From assembly GCA_015488115.1 (NCBI GenBank), contig WFOK01000012.1, positions 1-64,000 on the forward strand: a stretch of 64,000 nt of DNA. The letters run 5' to 3'. The position numbers and the translations under genes were made by a program. Shown piece by piece: positions 36,613 through 45,671 of this stretch (position 1 is the stretch's first letter; each line of letters starts with the position of its first letter). This stretch comes from Mariprofundaceae bacterium. GTDB taxonomy: Bacteria > Pseudomonadota > Zetaproteobacteria > Mariprofundales > Mariprofundaceae. A model generated the notes under the pieces. The model searched no databases. It saw only the letters and a program-made list of their open reading frames with translations, and was not told where the DNA came from.

Positions 36613-37305
36613 CTAATGCAGTTTTTTCTCTACCTTGGCCAAGAGGGCACGCGCCTCCGCTTTCCGACCGGCATCGGCGATCTCGCGTCCGGGGCGGGGC
36701 GGGGCAGCAATGGCGCGCCGGAAATATTCGGCCGCTTCCTTGTAACGCCGGGTTTCATCCCAGAGGTATGAGGCCATCCAGAAGTTCGCATCCAGACCGT
36801 TGGGAGAAAGCTCGAGAGCCTTCTTCAGGTGCTCCACGGCCTTATCCTCATCACCGAAGCCAATCGGCCAGCCAGGAACCTGGTAATACAGACTGCCCAA
36901 GGTCGTATGGATCGATGTCTCAAGTTCCTTGTTCGGATGCTGCGCCAGAGCCGCCTCAAGAAGGGCCTTTGCCTCCTTGACCAGTCCGAGGGCACCCAGT
37001 CCCCCATCCTCGCCGGCGAGGGTCGCCAGGGTGATGCCGGCCCAAACCTTCGGTGCGGGATCGTCCGGATGCGCTTGGGCAAGCGCCTTGGCATCTTCAA
37101 CCAGTTTCTTGAATCCTGCCACGCGCGCTTTCTTGTCCGGCGTGTTGTATTTCAGCTGGTCCCAACGCTGGGCAAGCTGCAGGGCAAGATCCTGCTTGAC
37201 CGCCTCGCCCTTGCCTGCGGGCGCCTGTCCATCCGGTCCGGCAAAAGAGGCATGCGGCATCAGCACCAGCCATGCACCGGTCATGATGATCAACATTCGC
37301 TTCAT
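36613..37305 (-). CDS. Secreted TPR-repeat protein, last gene of the five-gene operon
   Basis: The 230-residue protein has a Sec signal peptide (MKRMLIIMTGAWLVLMPHASFA, cleavage near Ala22) and then tetratricopeptide-like helices. Two clear units are at about 120-145 (LETSIHTTLGSLYYQVPGWP) and 148-180 (DEDKAVEHLKKALELSPNGLDANFW), with a further one at KEAAEYFRRAI. No lipobox or transmembrane segment is seen, so it is probably periplasmic. The ATG overlaps the SDR stop by four bases, which ties it to the operon. Its role is unknown; TPRs usually mediate protein contacts. Confidence 0.75.
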   Translation of the reverse strand: MKRMLIIMTGAWLVLMPHASFAGPDGQAPAGKGEAVKQDLALQLAQRWDQLKYNTPDKKARVAGFKKLVEDAKALAQAHPDDPAPKVWAGITLATLAGEDGGLGALGLVKEAKALLEAALAQHPNKELETSIHTTLGSLYYQVPGWPIGFGDEDKAVEHLKKALELSPNGLDANFWMASYLWDETRRYKEAAEYFRRAIAAPPRPGREIADAGRKAEARALLAKVEKKLH

Positions 37306-38108
37306 GAGTTGCTCCCTTGTTCATCTGATTTGGCAAATTTCCGTGCAATGCGATTCTGAGCCGCCAGGGCACGGTCGACAAGGCGCGGAAACATCACATT
37401 GATGCGCACGAAAAGCGATTCCGGAAAGCCGAAATAGATATCCTTGCGATCGTTGTTGATGGCCGCGATGATCTTCTTGACCACGTCCTCGGGCGTGTCC
37501 ATGTTCATCTTCGTGGCCTCTCCCATGCGCATGACCTTGTCCGTATTCATGGGCGTCTTCACCGCGCGCGGGGCGATATAAGTCACCTTGATGCCGGTAT
37601 CCAGCAGCTCCCTGCGCAGGGCCTCCGAAAAGCCGCGCAGGGCAAACTTGCTGGCCGAGTAGGCCGTGAAATAGGCAAAGCCGATCGAGCCAAAGATGGA
37701 GCCGACATTCACGATTCGCCCTGCCCCCTGCCGCTGTAACGTGGGCAACAGCGCGCGCGTCAACCACATCGGAGCCAGCACATTCACATGCATCATGAGC
37801 TCAAGCCTGGCCGGATCCTCATCTTCAAACGCGGCGAAGGAATTGATGCCCGCCAGATTGATCAGCAGATCGACGCCGCCATCCAGGGCCCCCAGTGCCG
37901 AGTCGGCCACCTGCTGACAGCCTTCACGGGAAGCAAGATTGCCCGGCAATGCCACCGCCCCCAGCTCTTCGGCAAGCGCATTCAAGGCGCGCTCGTTGGC
38001 ATCCACGAGCACCAAGCGACCGCCGCGCCGGGCGAGCTCCCTGGCCAGGATGCTGCCCATGCCGCCAGCCGCGCCGGTGAGGATGATGCGCTTGTTGCTG
38101 ACTTCCAT
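37302..38108 (-). CDS. Short-chain dehydrogenase/reductase (SDR) in the five-gene operon
   Basis: The 268-residue protein is a classical SDR: cofactor loop TGAAGGMGS (about 10-19), NLAG (about 87-90), catalytic Ser in VGSIFG, and YSASK with Tyr and Lys (about 150-154). The acidic residue after the second strand (LVDANE) suggests NAD rather than NADP. The C-terminal 60 residues are basic and may contact membrane. ATG 38108 lies two bases after the HDO gene stop and the gene overlaps the TPR gene; longer open frame upstream is shadow. Substrate unknown. Confidence 0.85.
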   Translation of the reverse strand: MEVSNKRIILTGAAGGMGSILARELARRGGRLVLVDANERALNALAEELGAVALPGNLASREGCQQVADSALGALDGGVDLLINLAGINSFAAFEDEDPARLELMMHVNVLAPMWLTRALLPTLQRQGAGRIVNVGSIFGSIGFAYFTAYSASKFALRGFSEALRRELLDTGIKVTYIAPRAVKTPMNTDKVMRMGEATKMNMDTPEDVVKKIIAAINNDRKDIYFGFPESLFVRINVMFPRLVDRALAAQNRIARKFAKSDEQGSNS

Positions 38109-38110
38109 GC

Positions 38111-38779
38111 TCAACCCTCCTTCTTCAGGGGGACCAGAGGCAAGGAGCGGAAGATGTCGCCATAAAGCTTGTAGAACATCTTTGCGCAATGCACGACGGC
38201 CTTGCGATCCTCCTCGCAATCCAGGCGATTCATCAGATTCTCGTAGAAATCGACATGGCCGACATCCAATGAGCCGTGAGACGTCAGGTAGGAGAAGGCT
38301 GACTTGGGCAGGTTCAGGCTGCGCTGAATGTTGTCGGCGGCCTTCGTGGCCAGGGCCACGCTTGTCCCCTCGAGTACGAGAACCATGCCGAAGAAGCCCA
38401 CTGGATTGAGACGGTTCACCGTGTCATAGGCATAAGCAACCATCAACTCGGTTGCCGGCATCGGCGTGGCGCGTCGCACGCTCTCCTTGTCGCCACCGCA
38501 GGCCTCGATATCGTTCAGAATCCATTCTTGGTGGCCCATTTCCTCTTCAATGTATTCGCCAATGGCCTCGCGCAACCATTCCAGACGTTCGGGAAGGCGC
38601 GCGCCCGTGGCCATCAACAGCGGTACGGTATGCTTGACATGATGATAGGCTTGGCCAAGAAAGGCCAGATAGCTCTGCAGCGACAACTGGCCGGCCGCTC
38701 CCATCTGGATGAACGGGATGGAAAGAAGCTCATTGCGATCCTGCTCGGTCGCGGCCAGCAAGTCCTGATAGAATGCCAT
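38111..38779 (-). CDS. Heme-oxygenase-like diiron oxidase (TenA/iron-containing redox enzyme family)
   Basis: The 222-residue all-helical protein fits the heme-oxygenase-like (TenA, CADD, UndA) fold. Candidate iron ligands are His46/47 (QAYHHVKH), Glu76, Glu79 and His83 (YIEEEMGHQEW), Glu137 (VLVLEGTS) and His168, Asp172 and His175 (SHGSLDVGHVDFY). This set resembles that of diiron oxidases such as UndA (which makes 1-undecene from dodecanoic acid) rather than thiaminase TenA, which lacks metal. GAGGAG precedes the ATG. It is flanked five bases upstream by the ligase and two bases downstream by the SDR. Exact reaction unknown. Confidence 0.75.
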   Translation of the reverse strand: MAFYQDLLAATEQDRNELLSIPFIQMGAAGQLSLQSYLAFLGQAYHHVKHTVPLLMATGARLPERLEWLREAIGEYIEEEMGHQEWILNDIEACGGDKESVRRATPMPATELMVAYAYDTVNRLNPVGFFGMVLVLEGTSVALATKAADNIQRSLNLPKSAFSYLTSHGSLDVGHVDFYENLMNRLDCEEDRKAVVHCAKMFYKLYGDIFRSLPLVPLKKEG

Positions 38780-38784
38780 GCTTT

Positions 38785-40275
38785 TTACTCCTCGTAAAGT
38801 TTCTCAATCTTGTCCGCATATGCGGCCAGAATTCTTCCCCGCCTGGGGCGCCCCGTGCCGGTCCACTGGCCATTGTCGACCGTGAACGGCTCTGCAGCGA
38901 GCAGGAACCTTCCCACCCGCGCATAATCGGGCAACCTTTCATTCGCCGCCTCGACCGCCGCCGCCACCGCCGCAGCATCAAACGAAGGCCGGGGCACGAT
39001 GACGGCGACATTGAATGGGCGAGCTTCCCCGAACACGCAACACTGCGCAATGGACGGCTCGGTCATCAGCTCGCTTTCGACCCACTCCGGGGAAACATTG
39101 CGACCAAATGCCGTGATGAAGATATGCTTCTTGCGTCCATTCAGGTGCAGAAAACCATCCTCGTCCATGTACCCGATATCCCCCGTCGGCCAAAAGCCAT
39201 GGTCAAAGCTGACGGACTCGCCCAGATAACCTTCAAACAAGCTGCCGCGGACCAGAATTTCGCCATCCTCGGCAAACCGGAGCTCCACATGAGCCAGCGG
39301 CCGGCCGACAGATCCCGGTCTGTTCGCCGAAGGCGTGTTGACCGCCACCACGCTTGCCGCCTCCGACAGGCCGTAGCCTTCAAAGGCCGGCACGCCCAGT
39401 CTCTCGGCCTGTTGCAGCAGTTTCCGCGAGACTGGCGCCCCCCCGACAGCAACATAGCGCAGGGATTCGGCCCTAGGCGCCCCCTGCGCCAGCCCCGCCA
39501 CAAGGCCCTGCAGCATCTGCGGGATCATGATGCAGGTCGTTGCACGACTTTCCGTGATCGCGCTCACAAAACGCGGCACATCCAGGCTACTTGCCCCCCC
39601 CAGACCCACGCTCGCCAATCCCGGCGCAACGATGGTCGCCCCGGCCAACAACGGGGCATAAACGCCGCCGATGTTTTCAAGCAGAGTGGCGTACGGGAGC
39701 AGGGCAAGATGCCGGTCGCGCTCGTCGGCTTGCGTGGCCTCCAGCAATGAAAGGGCAACGGTTTCCATGGCCTTCTGGGCCAGGCAGACGCCTTTCGGCT
39801 CCCCCGTCGAACCGGATGTGAACGTGATTTTGGACGTGGCCGCCGACAGGCCCACGCTCTCCTGGCCGGTGTCAATCCTGAAAGCCGCAAGCCCCCATGC
39901 CTGAACTGCACAAGACTCATGGCTGATGCCCATGCCCTCAAGCAGACGCTCAAGCTGCCCTGGACGGTCCGTCAGCACCAAGCCAGCGGCCGAACGCCCC
40001 AGCAGATGATGAACCTGGGAAGGAGAAAAGAAATGGGGAACAGGCGTCAGTGCGATGCCCGCTCGAATGCTGGCAAGGTCGGCTGCAATCCAGGCCGGCG
40101 TATTGTCGGCCAGCAATGCCGCACTGCGGATGTTCTGCCGCTCAAGCCATTGAGCGAACTTGTCCACCTCTCGCGCCAGTTCGACGTAGGTCCATTGTTC
40201 CGACAGGCCTTCCACGGCCAAGCGCAAAGGTTTCCGGCTGGCGTGTTCATCCAGCGCGGCAAGCACCTTACTCAC
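38785..40275 (-). CDS. AMP-forming acyl/aryl acid ligase (ANL superfamily) in the five-gene operon
   Basis: The 496-residue protein carries the ANL motifs: phosphate loop TFTSGSTGEPKG (151-162), YGLSEA (301-306), TGDIG (364-368) and NGRKKHIF (379-386). It probably activates a carboxylic acid as its adenylate. At the A10 motif (about 472-480, TGTGRPRRG) the catalytic Lys is replaced by Arg476, which is unusual. GTG 40275 is the start; it overlaps the 3' end of the upstream gene by 8 bases and has GGGGAA upstream. No membrane or signal segment. The substrate is not predictable; the diiron oxidase next to it suggests a fatty or aromatic acid. Confidence 0.85.
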   Translation of the reverse strand: MSKVLAALDEHASRKPLRLAVEGLSEQWTYVELAREVDKFAQWLERQNIRSAALLADNTPAWIAADLASIRAGIALTPVPHFFSPSQVHHLLGRSAAGLVLTDRPGQLERLLEGMGISHESCAVQAWGLAAFRIDTGQESVGLSAATSKITFTSGSTGEPKGVCLAQKAMETVALSLLEATQADERDRHLALLPYATLLENIGGVYAPLLAGATIVAPGLASVGLGGASSLDVPRFVSAITESRATTCIMIPQMLQGLVAGLAQGAPRAESLRYVAVGGAPVSRKLLQQAERLGVPAFEGYGLSEAASVVAVNTPSANRPGSVGRPLAHVELRFAEDGEILVRGSLFEGYLGESVSFDHGFWPTGDIGYMDEDGFLHLNGRKKHIFITAFGRNVSPEWVESELMTEPSIAQCCVFGEARPFNVAVIVPRPSFDAAAVAAAVEAANERLPDYARVGRFLLAAEPFTVDNGQWTGTGRPRRGRILAAYADKIEKLYEE

Positions 40276-40942
40276 AATGATTCCCCTGGCGATGCTGTCG
40301 CTGGCGCCGCCCCGCCTCGACAGCCTCCGCCCAGGTATCGCGCAGCATGGCCCAGAGTTCCTGGAGGCTGTCATAGCCGTAGCGGATATCCCCGAAACAC
40401 ACGACCGGCCTGTCCCCGTAATAGGTACCCCAGCGCTGGCGCTCCTGTTCGGGAAGGCGACGGATATCGGCCTCCTGCAACTCCTTGGGCACCAGCCCCA
40501 GTTTTCGGAAGGCATTGCGCAACTTGATCACGCCAGTGAAAACGACCCAGTCGTATCCCGCCTCGCGCAGATAAGCCGTGGCCGCAATGATGGCCATGCG
40601 CGCATCACCGGGCTTGGCCTCGGCAAGATTGCCCACCTCCACGATCGATGCGCGCTCGACCTGGTGGCCGAGATAATGGGACAGGGCCTGCTCGACGGGC
40701 TCATCCAGATAAAGCTCAAGAAACAATGGATGATGCTCGGCATCGCGATAGCCGACAACGGCGCTGATCTCTCCCTGGCGATCCTTGACTTCGATCAGAT
40801 GCGGCATGAATGTCTCGACATTCGCCCCGTAGCTGCGCTGGAACACCTCGCGGATAAAAGACTCGCTCTCCTTCCGGGCCGGATCACCCTCATGCAATAC
40901 GCGAATCACGAGCCTTTCATCCCCGACACAAACTGCCTCCAC
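40268..40942 (-). CDS. Thermostable-hemolysin-family protein (GNAT-like fold), first gene of the five-gene operon
   Basis: The 224-residue protein matches the family named after Vibrio thermostable delta-hemolysin: ESFIREVFQRSYGANVETFMPHL, VGYRDAEHHPLFLELYLDEPVEQAL, and VEVGNLAEAKPGDARMAIIA. The family is structurally like GNAT acyltransferases, and most members are probably enzymes rather than toxins. It has no signal peptide or hydrophobic region to suggest a membrane toxin. It opens a run of five genes with overlaps or gaps of at most five bases. Transcription probably starts in the 81 bases between its ATG and the dapB stop. Confidence 0.8.
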   Translation of the reverse strand: MEAVCVGDERLVIRVLHEGDPARKESESFIREVFQRSYGANVETFMPHLIEVKDRQGEISAVVGYRDAEHHPLFLELYLDEPVEQALSHYLGHQVERASIVEVGNLAEAKPGDARMAIIAATAYLREAGYDWVVFTGVIKLRNAFRKLGLVPKELQEADIRRLPEQERQRWGTYYGDRPVVCFGDIRYGYDSLQELWAMLRDTWAEAVEAGRRQRQHRQGNHCE

Positions 40943-41023
40943 ATGACGCAGCGAAATCTAGCCCGCGGCTTGCAGAGGGTCACGCGCAAAAAACGATCCT
41001 GACAGTGCTGCAGATGACCGGCA

Positions 41024-41842
41024 TCAGACCTCAGCCAGACCAAGAACGTCGCGCATCGAATACCAACCGGGCCGACGCCCGTTCAACCATCTGGCGGCCC
41101 GCACCGCCCCCTTGGCGAAAACGGCTCGGTCCGCCGCGACATGGTGGATCTCGATGCGCTCTTCCTCGGCGATGAACATGGCCTTGTGCTCGCCGATGAT
41201 GTTGCCGCCGCGCACGACCGAGAAACCGATGCTTCCCGGTTTGCGCTCGCCCGTAATGCCCTCTCGGACATACACGGCGACATCATCCAGCACGACGCCA
41301 CGACCCTCGGCCAGGGCCCGGCCAATGGCCAGGGCCGTTCCACTTGGCGCATCGACCTTGTGCCGGTGATGCGCCTCGAAGATCTCCGCATCATAATCAT
41401 CTCCAAGTATGCCCGCCGTACGCCTCACCAATTCCAGCATCAGATTGACACCCACGGAGTAATTGGCGGCCATGACCGTGGGCACAGGCCCGAGAACTTC
41501 CCTGAGCCTTGCCACTTGATTGGCGTCAAATCCCGTCGTGCCGATAACCATGGCCATGCCCTGAGAGGCCGCATGCTCTGCATGGGCCAGTGTGGCCTGA
41601 GGCGTCGTGAAGTCGATCATCACATCGGCAGGCGGACAGGCCGCAAGGTCATCGACGATGCGAACGCCAAGTGTTCCCCCTCCGGCCAATTCTCCCGCGT
41701 CCCGGCCAAGAGATGCCGAACCCGCGCGTTCCGTGGCTCCCGTCAGCCTGCATGCCGGCGAATCGGCAATCGTCCTCACAAGCATCCGCCCCATGCGCCC
41801 GGATGCGCCCGTCACAATGATCCGCAATGCATTCATGGCCAT
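41024..41842 (-). CDS. dapB: 4-hydroxy-tetrahydrodipicolinate reductase DapB
   Basis: DapB reduces the dihydrodipicolinate precursor in lysine and diaminopimelate synthesis. The 272-residue protein has the nucleotide-binding GASGRMGRMLV, FTTPQATLAHAEHA, and the catalytic region EAHHRHKVDAPSGTAL. ATG 41842 lies five bases after the dnaJ stop; ATG 41836 is the alternative. dnaJ-dapB is usual, but carA-carB should follow and here the five-gene operon does instead. Confidence 0.95.
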   Translation of the reverse strand: MAMNALRIIVTGASGRMGRMLVRTIADSPACRLTGATERAGSASLGRDAGELAGGGTLGVRIVDDLAACPPADVMIDFTTPQATLAHAEHAASQGMAMVIGTTGFDANQVARLREVLGPVPTVMAANYSVGVNLMLELVRRTAGILGDDYDAEIFEAHHRHKVDAPSGTALAIGRALAEGRGVVLDDVAVYVREGITGERKPGSIGFSVVRGGNIIGEHKAMFIAEEERIEIHHVAADRAVFAKGAVRAARWLNGRRPGWYSMRDVLGLAEV

Positions 41843-41846
41843 GCTC

Positions 41847-42986
41847 TCACTCCCCCGCCAAGTCATCCCAGAACTTCTTCACCTTGTCCAGAAACGAGGA
41901 ACGCTCCGGATAGACATCATCACCCGTCGCATTGGCAAACTCGCGCAAAAGCTGCTCCTGTCTGGCCGAAAGCTTTGTCGGGACTGCAATCTGCACCTTC
42001 ACATAGAGATCGCCCTTCTGTTGTGTTCGCACATCGGGCACGCCATAACCACGCAAGCGGAAAATCCGACCGCCCTGCGTGCCGGGAGGAATCCGAACCT
42101 TGACCTTACCCTCCAGCGTCGGCGCCTCGACTTCTGCGCCCAAGGCGGCCTGTGGGAAGGTAATGGGCATCACGCAATGCAGGTCCGCCCCGTCACGTTC
42201 GAAAATCGGATGCGGCTTCAGGGAGATGTTGATGTACAGGTCACCGTTCGGTCCGCCATGCAGGCCTGCCTCGCCCTCACCGGGAACGCGCACCTGCGCG
42301 CCATCGTAGACGCCCGCCGGGATCTTCACGCGCACCTTCTTTTCCACCCGCACCCTGCCGCTTCCCCCACATCTCGGACAAGGCGACTCAATCCTCCTGC
42401 CGGACCCTTGGCAGGCCGGACAAGTGCGGCGGACACTGAAAAAACCTTGTGAAATCTGAACCTGACCATGTCCGCCACAAGTGGAGCATGGCACCGGATG
42501 CGTGCCGGCCCGGGCCCCACTGCCTCCACAGGCATCACAGCTCGCATGCCGGGGAATCCTGAGCTCCACCTCCTTGCCATGAGCGGCCTCTTCCAGACTC
42601 AGTGACAAGGTATACCGCAGATCAGATCCGCGGTTGCTTGCCCCGCCGGCCGACCCGAAACCGAACAAATCCCCGAAAACATCACCAAAGATGTCGCCGA
42701 AGTCCTTGAAGGCATGTGACTCCTGGAAACCTCCACGCCCCCAGAAGTCATGCATCTGTTCATCCACCCCGGCATGGCCGAACTGATCATATCGGGCCCG
42801 CTTCTCCTTGTCGGACAGGACCTCATAGGCCTCCGTGGCCTCGCGAAACTTCTCCGCCGCCTCCTCATCGTTCGGATTGCGATCCGGATGATACTTCATG
42901 GCCAGCTTCCGGTAGGCCCGCTTGATGGTCTGCTCGTCCGCATCACGCGGCACGCCAAGAATCTCGTAATAATCCCGTTTGCTCAC
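41847..42986 (-). CDS. dnaJ: Chaperone DnaJ (Hsp40)
   Basis: DnaJ delivers substrates to DnaK and stimulates its ATPase. The 379-residue protein has the J domain (1-70) with HPD in KYHPDRNP, a Gly/Phe-rich linker, four zinc motifs ([32 protein letters not shown]) and the C-terminal substrate-binding domains. It is a full-length type I DnaJ. Between it and dnaK lies a 94-base gap containing a stable hairpin. Confidence 0.97.
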   Translation of the reverse strand: MSKRDYYEILGVPRDADEQTIKRAYRKLAMKYHPDRNPNDEEAAEKFREATEAYEVLSDKEKRARYDQFGHAGVDEQMHDFWGRGGFQESHAFKDFGDIFGDVFGDLFGFGSAGGASNRGSDLRYTLSLSLEEAAHGKEVELRIPRHASCDACGGSGARAGTHPVPCSTCGGHGQVQISQGFFSVRRTCPACQGSGRRIESPCPRCGGSGRVRVEKKVRVKIPAGVYDGAQVRVPGEGEAGLHGGPNGDLYINISLKPHPIFERDGADLHCVMPITFPQAALGAEVEAPTLEGKVKVRIPPGTQGGRIFRLRGYGVPDVRTQQKGDLYVKVQIAVPTKLSARQEQLLREFANATGDDVYPERSSFLDKVKKFWDDLAGE

Positions 42987-43029
42987 TGCCGTTCCTCAAC
43001 CCTCTTCATTCGCTCCGTCATCCAATGAA

Positions 43030-43063
43030 ACGGGGAGCAGCGCCAGAACACGCTGCTCCCCGT
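43030..43063 (-). terminator. Hairpin between dnaK and dnaJ, probable partial terminator or RNA-stability element
   Basis: A perfect 13-bp stem (ACGGGGAGCAGCG / CGCTGCTCCCCGT) with an 8-base loop starts 17 bases after the dnaK stop on the minus strand. The bases that follow (TTCATTGG) are only slightly T-rich, so partial termination or 3'-end protection is more likely than full termination. It would lower dnaJ relative to dnaK. Confidence 0.55.
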
Positions 43064-43080
43064 GCTAGGCCGGATGCACC

Positions 43081-44988
43081 TTACTTCTTGTCGGTGTCAT
43101 CAACAACCTCGGCATCGACGACCTCGGCATCCTTCGCCGTCTCGCCAGACGAGGAGGACTGGCCGGACTGCGCCTGCTGCTGCGTCTGCTGATAGATCAC
43201 CTCGCCCAGCTTCTGCGAGCGTTCGGCGAGCTTCTGCTCGGCAGCGACAATCGCATCCTTGTCGTCGCCTTCCATGGCCTTCTTCAACTCCTCGATGGCC
43301 TCCTCGATACCCTTGCGCGTGGCCTCATCGACCTTGTCCCCATATTCCTTGAGAGACTTCTCCGTCGAATAGACCAGCGCATCGGCATGGTTCCGTGCCT
43401 CGATCAACTCCTTGCGGCGACGGTCCTCTTCGGCATGGGCCTCGGCATCCTTCTTCATGCGCTCGATCTCCTCCTCGGTCAGGCCCGAACCGGCCTCGAT
43501 GCGAATGGAGGCTTCCTTGCCCGTGCCCTTGTCCTTGGCATGCACATGAAGGATACCGTTCGCATCAATATCGAACGTGACCTCAATCTGCGGCACCCCC
43601 CGTGGAGCGGGAGCAATGCCCTCCAGATTGAACACGCCGAGCAGCTTGTTGTCGGCAAAAATCTCGCGCTCACCCTGCGCCACCTTGATCGTCACGGCCG
43701 TCTGATTATCCGTTGCGGTCGTATAGATCTGGCTCTTCTTGGTCGGAATCGTCGTGTTCTTCTCGATGATGCGATTGAACAAGCCACCTTCGACCTCGAT
43801 GCCAAGACTGAGCGGCGTCACATCCAGCAGCAGCACATCCTTCACATCGCCGGTCAGCACGGCCCCCTGGATGGCCGCACCAATGGCAACAACCTCATCC
43901 GGATTCACGCCCTTGTGCGGCTCCTTGCCGAAAAACTCGGCCACCTTCTTCTGCACCAACGGCATGCGCGTCTGGCCGCCGACAAGCACGACCTCGTGAA
44001 TGTCCGATGCCTTCACGCCTGCATCCTTCAGGGCTTGACGGCATGGCTCGAGCGAGCGTTCGACCAGGTCCGCAACGAGGCTTTCGAATTTCGCCCGGGT
44101 CACCTTGATCAGAAGGTGTTTCGGACCCGATGCATCTGCCGTGATGAACGGAAGGTTCACCTCGGTCTGCTGGCTGGAAGAAAGCTCGATCTTGGCCTTC
44201 TCGGCCGCCTCCTTCAGGCGCTGAAGCGCCAATGGATCCTGGGTCAGGTCAACCCCGTTCTCCTTCTTGAATTCCTCGGCAAGATACTTGATCAGGGCTT
44301 GATCGAAGTCCTCTCCACCGAGGAATGTATCACCGTTCGTGGACTTGACCTCGAAAACACCATCGCCAATCTCAAGAATCGAGATATCAAACGTGCCGCC
44401 GCCCAGGTCGTACACGGCGATCAGATGGTTCTCCTCGGTCTTGTCGAGACCGTATGCCAATGCCGCGGCTGTCGGCTCGTTGATGATACGCAGCACATTC
44501 AAGCCGGCAATGGTACCGGCATCCTTGGTCGCCTGACGCTGGGCATCATTGAAGTAGGCAGGCACCGTGATCACGGCATCCTTAACCTCTTCCCCCAGGT
44601 AGTCTTCGGCCGTCTGCTTCATCTTCTGCAGCACGATGGCACTGATCTCCTGGGGACTCATCTTCTTGCCATCGAGCTCGACCCAAGCATCACCATTGTC
44701 GGCCTTCACGACGGGATACGACACCAGTTCCCGATGGTGCCTTGCTTCCTCGGAATCGTACTTGCGGCCGATCAGACGCTTGACGGCATAGAAGGTCCGC
44801 TTCGCATTGGTCACCATCTGACGCTTAGCCGGAGCACCAACCAGACGTTCCCCGCTATCCGTGAATGCAACGACAGACGGGGTCGTGTTGTCCCCCTCGC
44901 TGTTGGGAATCACCTTGGCCTTGTCGCCTTCCATGATGGCAACGCACGAGTTCGTCGTTCCCAAGTCTATTCCAATTACCTTACCCAT
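43081..44988 (-). CDS. dnaK: Chaperone DnaK (Hsp70)
   Basis: DnaK is the ATP-dependent Hsp70. The 635-residue protein begins [17 protein letters not shown] and contains the phosphate motif [15 protein letters not shown], the connect motif [10 protein letters not shown], the linker [15 protein letters not shown], the substrate-binding domain and an acidic C-terminus ending in DDTDKK. It follows grpE by 80 bases and is followed by the dnaJ hairpin. The opposite strand carries a 599-codon open frame that is only an artefact of its codon use. Confidence 0.97.
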   Translation of the reverse strand: MGKVIGIDLGTTNSCVAIMEGDKAKVIPNSEGDNTTPSVVAFTDSGERLVGAPAKRQMVTNAKRTFYAVKRLIGRKYDSEEARHHRELVSYPVVKADNGDAWVELDGKKMSPQEISAIVLQKMKQTAEDYLGEEVKDAVITVPAYFNDAQRQATKDAGTIAGLNVLRIINEPTAAALAYGLDKTEENHLIAVYDLGGGTFDISILEIGDGVFEVKSTNGDTFLGGEDFDQALIKYLAEEFKKENGVDLTQDPLALQRLKEAAEKAKIELSSSQQTEVNLPFITADASGPKHLLIKVTRAKFESLVADLVERSLEPCRQALKDAGVKASDIHEVVLVGGQTRMPLVQKKVAEFFGKEPHKGVNPDEVVAIGAAIQGAVLTGDVKDVLLLDVTPLSLGIEVEGGLFNRIIEKNTTIPTKKSQIYTTATDNQTAVTIKVAQGEREIFADNKLLGVFNLEGIAPAPRGVPQIEVTFDIDANGILHVHAKDKGTGKEASIRIEAGSGLTEEEIERMKKDAEAHAEEDRRRKELIEARNHADALVYSTEKSLKEYGDKVDEATRKGIEEAIEELKKAMEGDDKDAIVAAEQKLAERSQKLGEVIYQQTQQQAQSGQSSSSGETAKDAEVVDAEVVDDTDKK

Positions 44989-45068
44989 TGTTTCATGTTC
45001 TCCTGCTCAAAATTTGATCGATCCAAATGCTTTGGTTGCCTTGTCTGTGGGGCTCTCGGCGGACCAAT

Positions 45069-45671
45069 TCAAGCCTGGTGGTCCTCCTCGTGGCTGTCAT
45101 GCTCGGCTGCTTCCGCCGCAGGCGCAGGCGGACCGCTGGACACGAGCACCTTGGCCGGCCGAATCAGACGTCCATTGAGCAAATAGCCAGCCACGTGCTG
45201 GGCAATCACCCTGCCTTCCGGCTCCTCGCTCGGCATCTGCGAAAGGGCCTCATGATGGTGAGGATCGAACTCCTTGCCTAGGGCATCGATGCGCTCGATG
45301 GAAAAGCGCCTCATGACGTCGTGCCATTGATTCAACGTCAACCGGACACCCTCACGAACGGCTTCCTCATTGCCTTCGGGAGCATCAAGGGCGCGCTCGA
45401 GGTTATCGATGACGTCAAGCAGGGCCACGGCGAACCGTTCAATGGCATACTTGCGCGCCTCCTCGATCTCCCTTTCGGTACGTTTGCGTAGGTTGTCCAT
45501 GTCCGCATAAGCGCGCAAAAGCTTGTCCTTGAGCTCCGCCAGTTCCTGCTGAGCGGCGGCCAGCTGTTCCTCGGCGGATTCTCCACTGCCTGCGGAGCCG
45601 GCCTCCTGCTCCTTGCCGGCTTCCGGCTTTTCCTGCTCTGCGGGCTCCGTTTTCCTTCTCTTTCCGCTCAC
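45069..45671 (-). CDS. grpE: Nucleotide exchange factor GrpE
   Basis: GrpE releases ADP from DnaK. The 200-residue protein has a Glu-rich start, a long helix (ELAELKDKLLRAYADMDNLRKRTEREIEEARKY region, about 45-85), and the C-terminal beta domain ending VAGYLLNGRLIRPAKVLVS. The start is GTG 45671, in a GTGA overlap with the hrcA stop and with AGGAGG 7 bases upstream, which decides against ATG candidates further upstream. Confidence 0.94.
   Translation of the reverse strand: MSGKRRKTEPAEQEKPEAGKEQEAGSAGSGESAEEQLAAAQQELAELKDKLLRAYADMDNLRKRTEREIEEARKYAIERFAVALLDVIDNLERALDAPEGNEEAVREGVRLTLNQWHDVMRRFSIERIDALGKEFDPHHHEALSQMPSEEPEGRVIAQHVAGYLLNGRLIRPAKVLVSSGPPAPAAEAAEHDSHEEDHQA

Noticed and set aside
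43387-45186. 599-codon open frame on the plus strand opposite dnaK
   Set aside because: Antisense shadow of dnaK, with low-complexity composition and no protein-family motifs.
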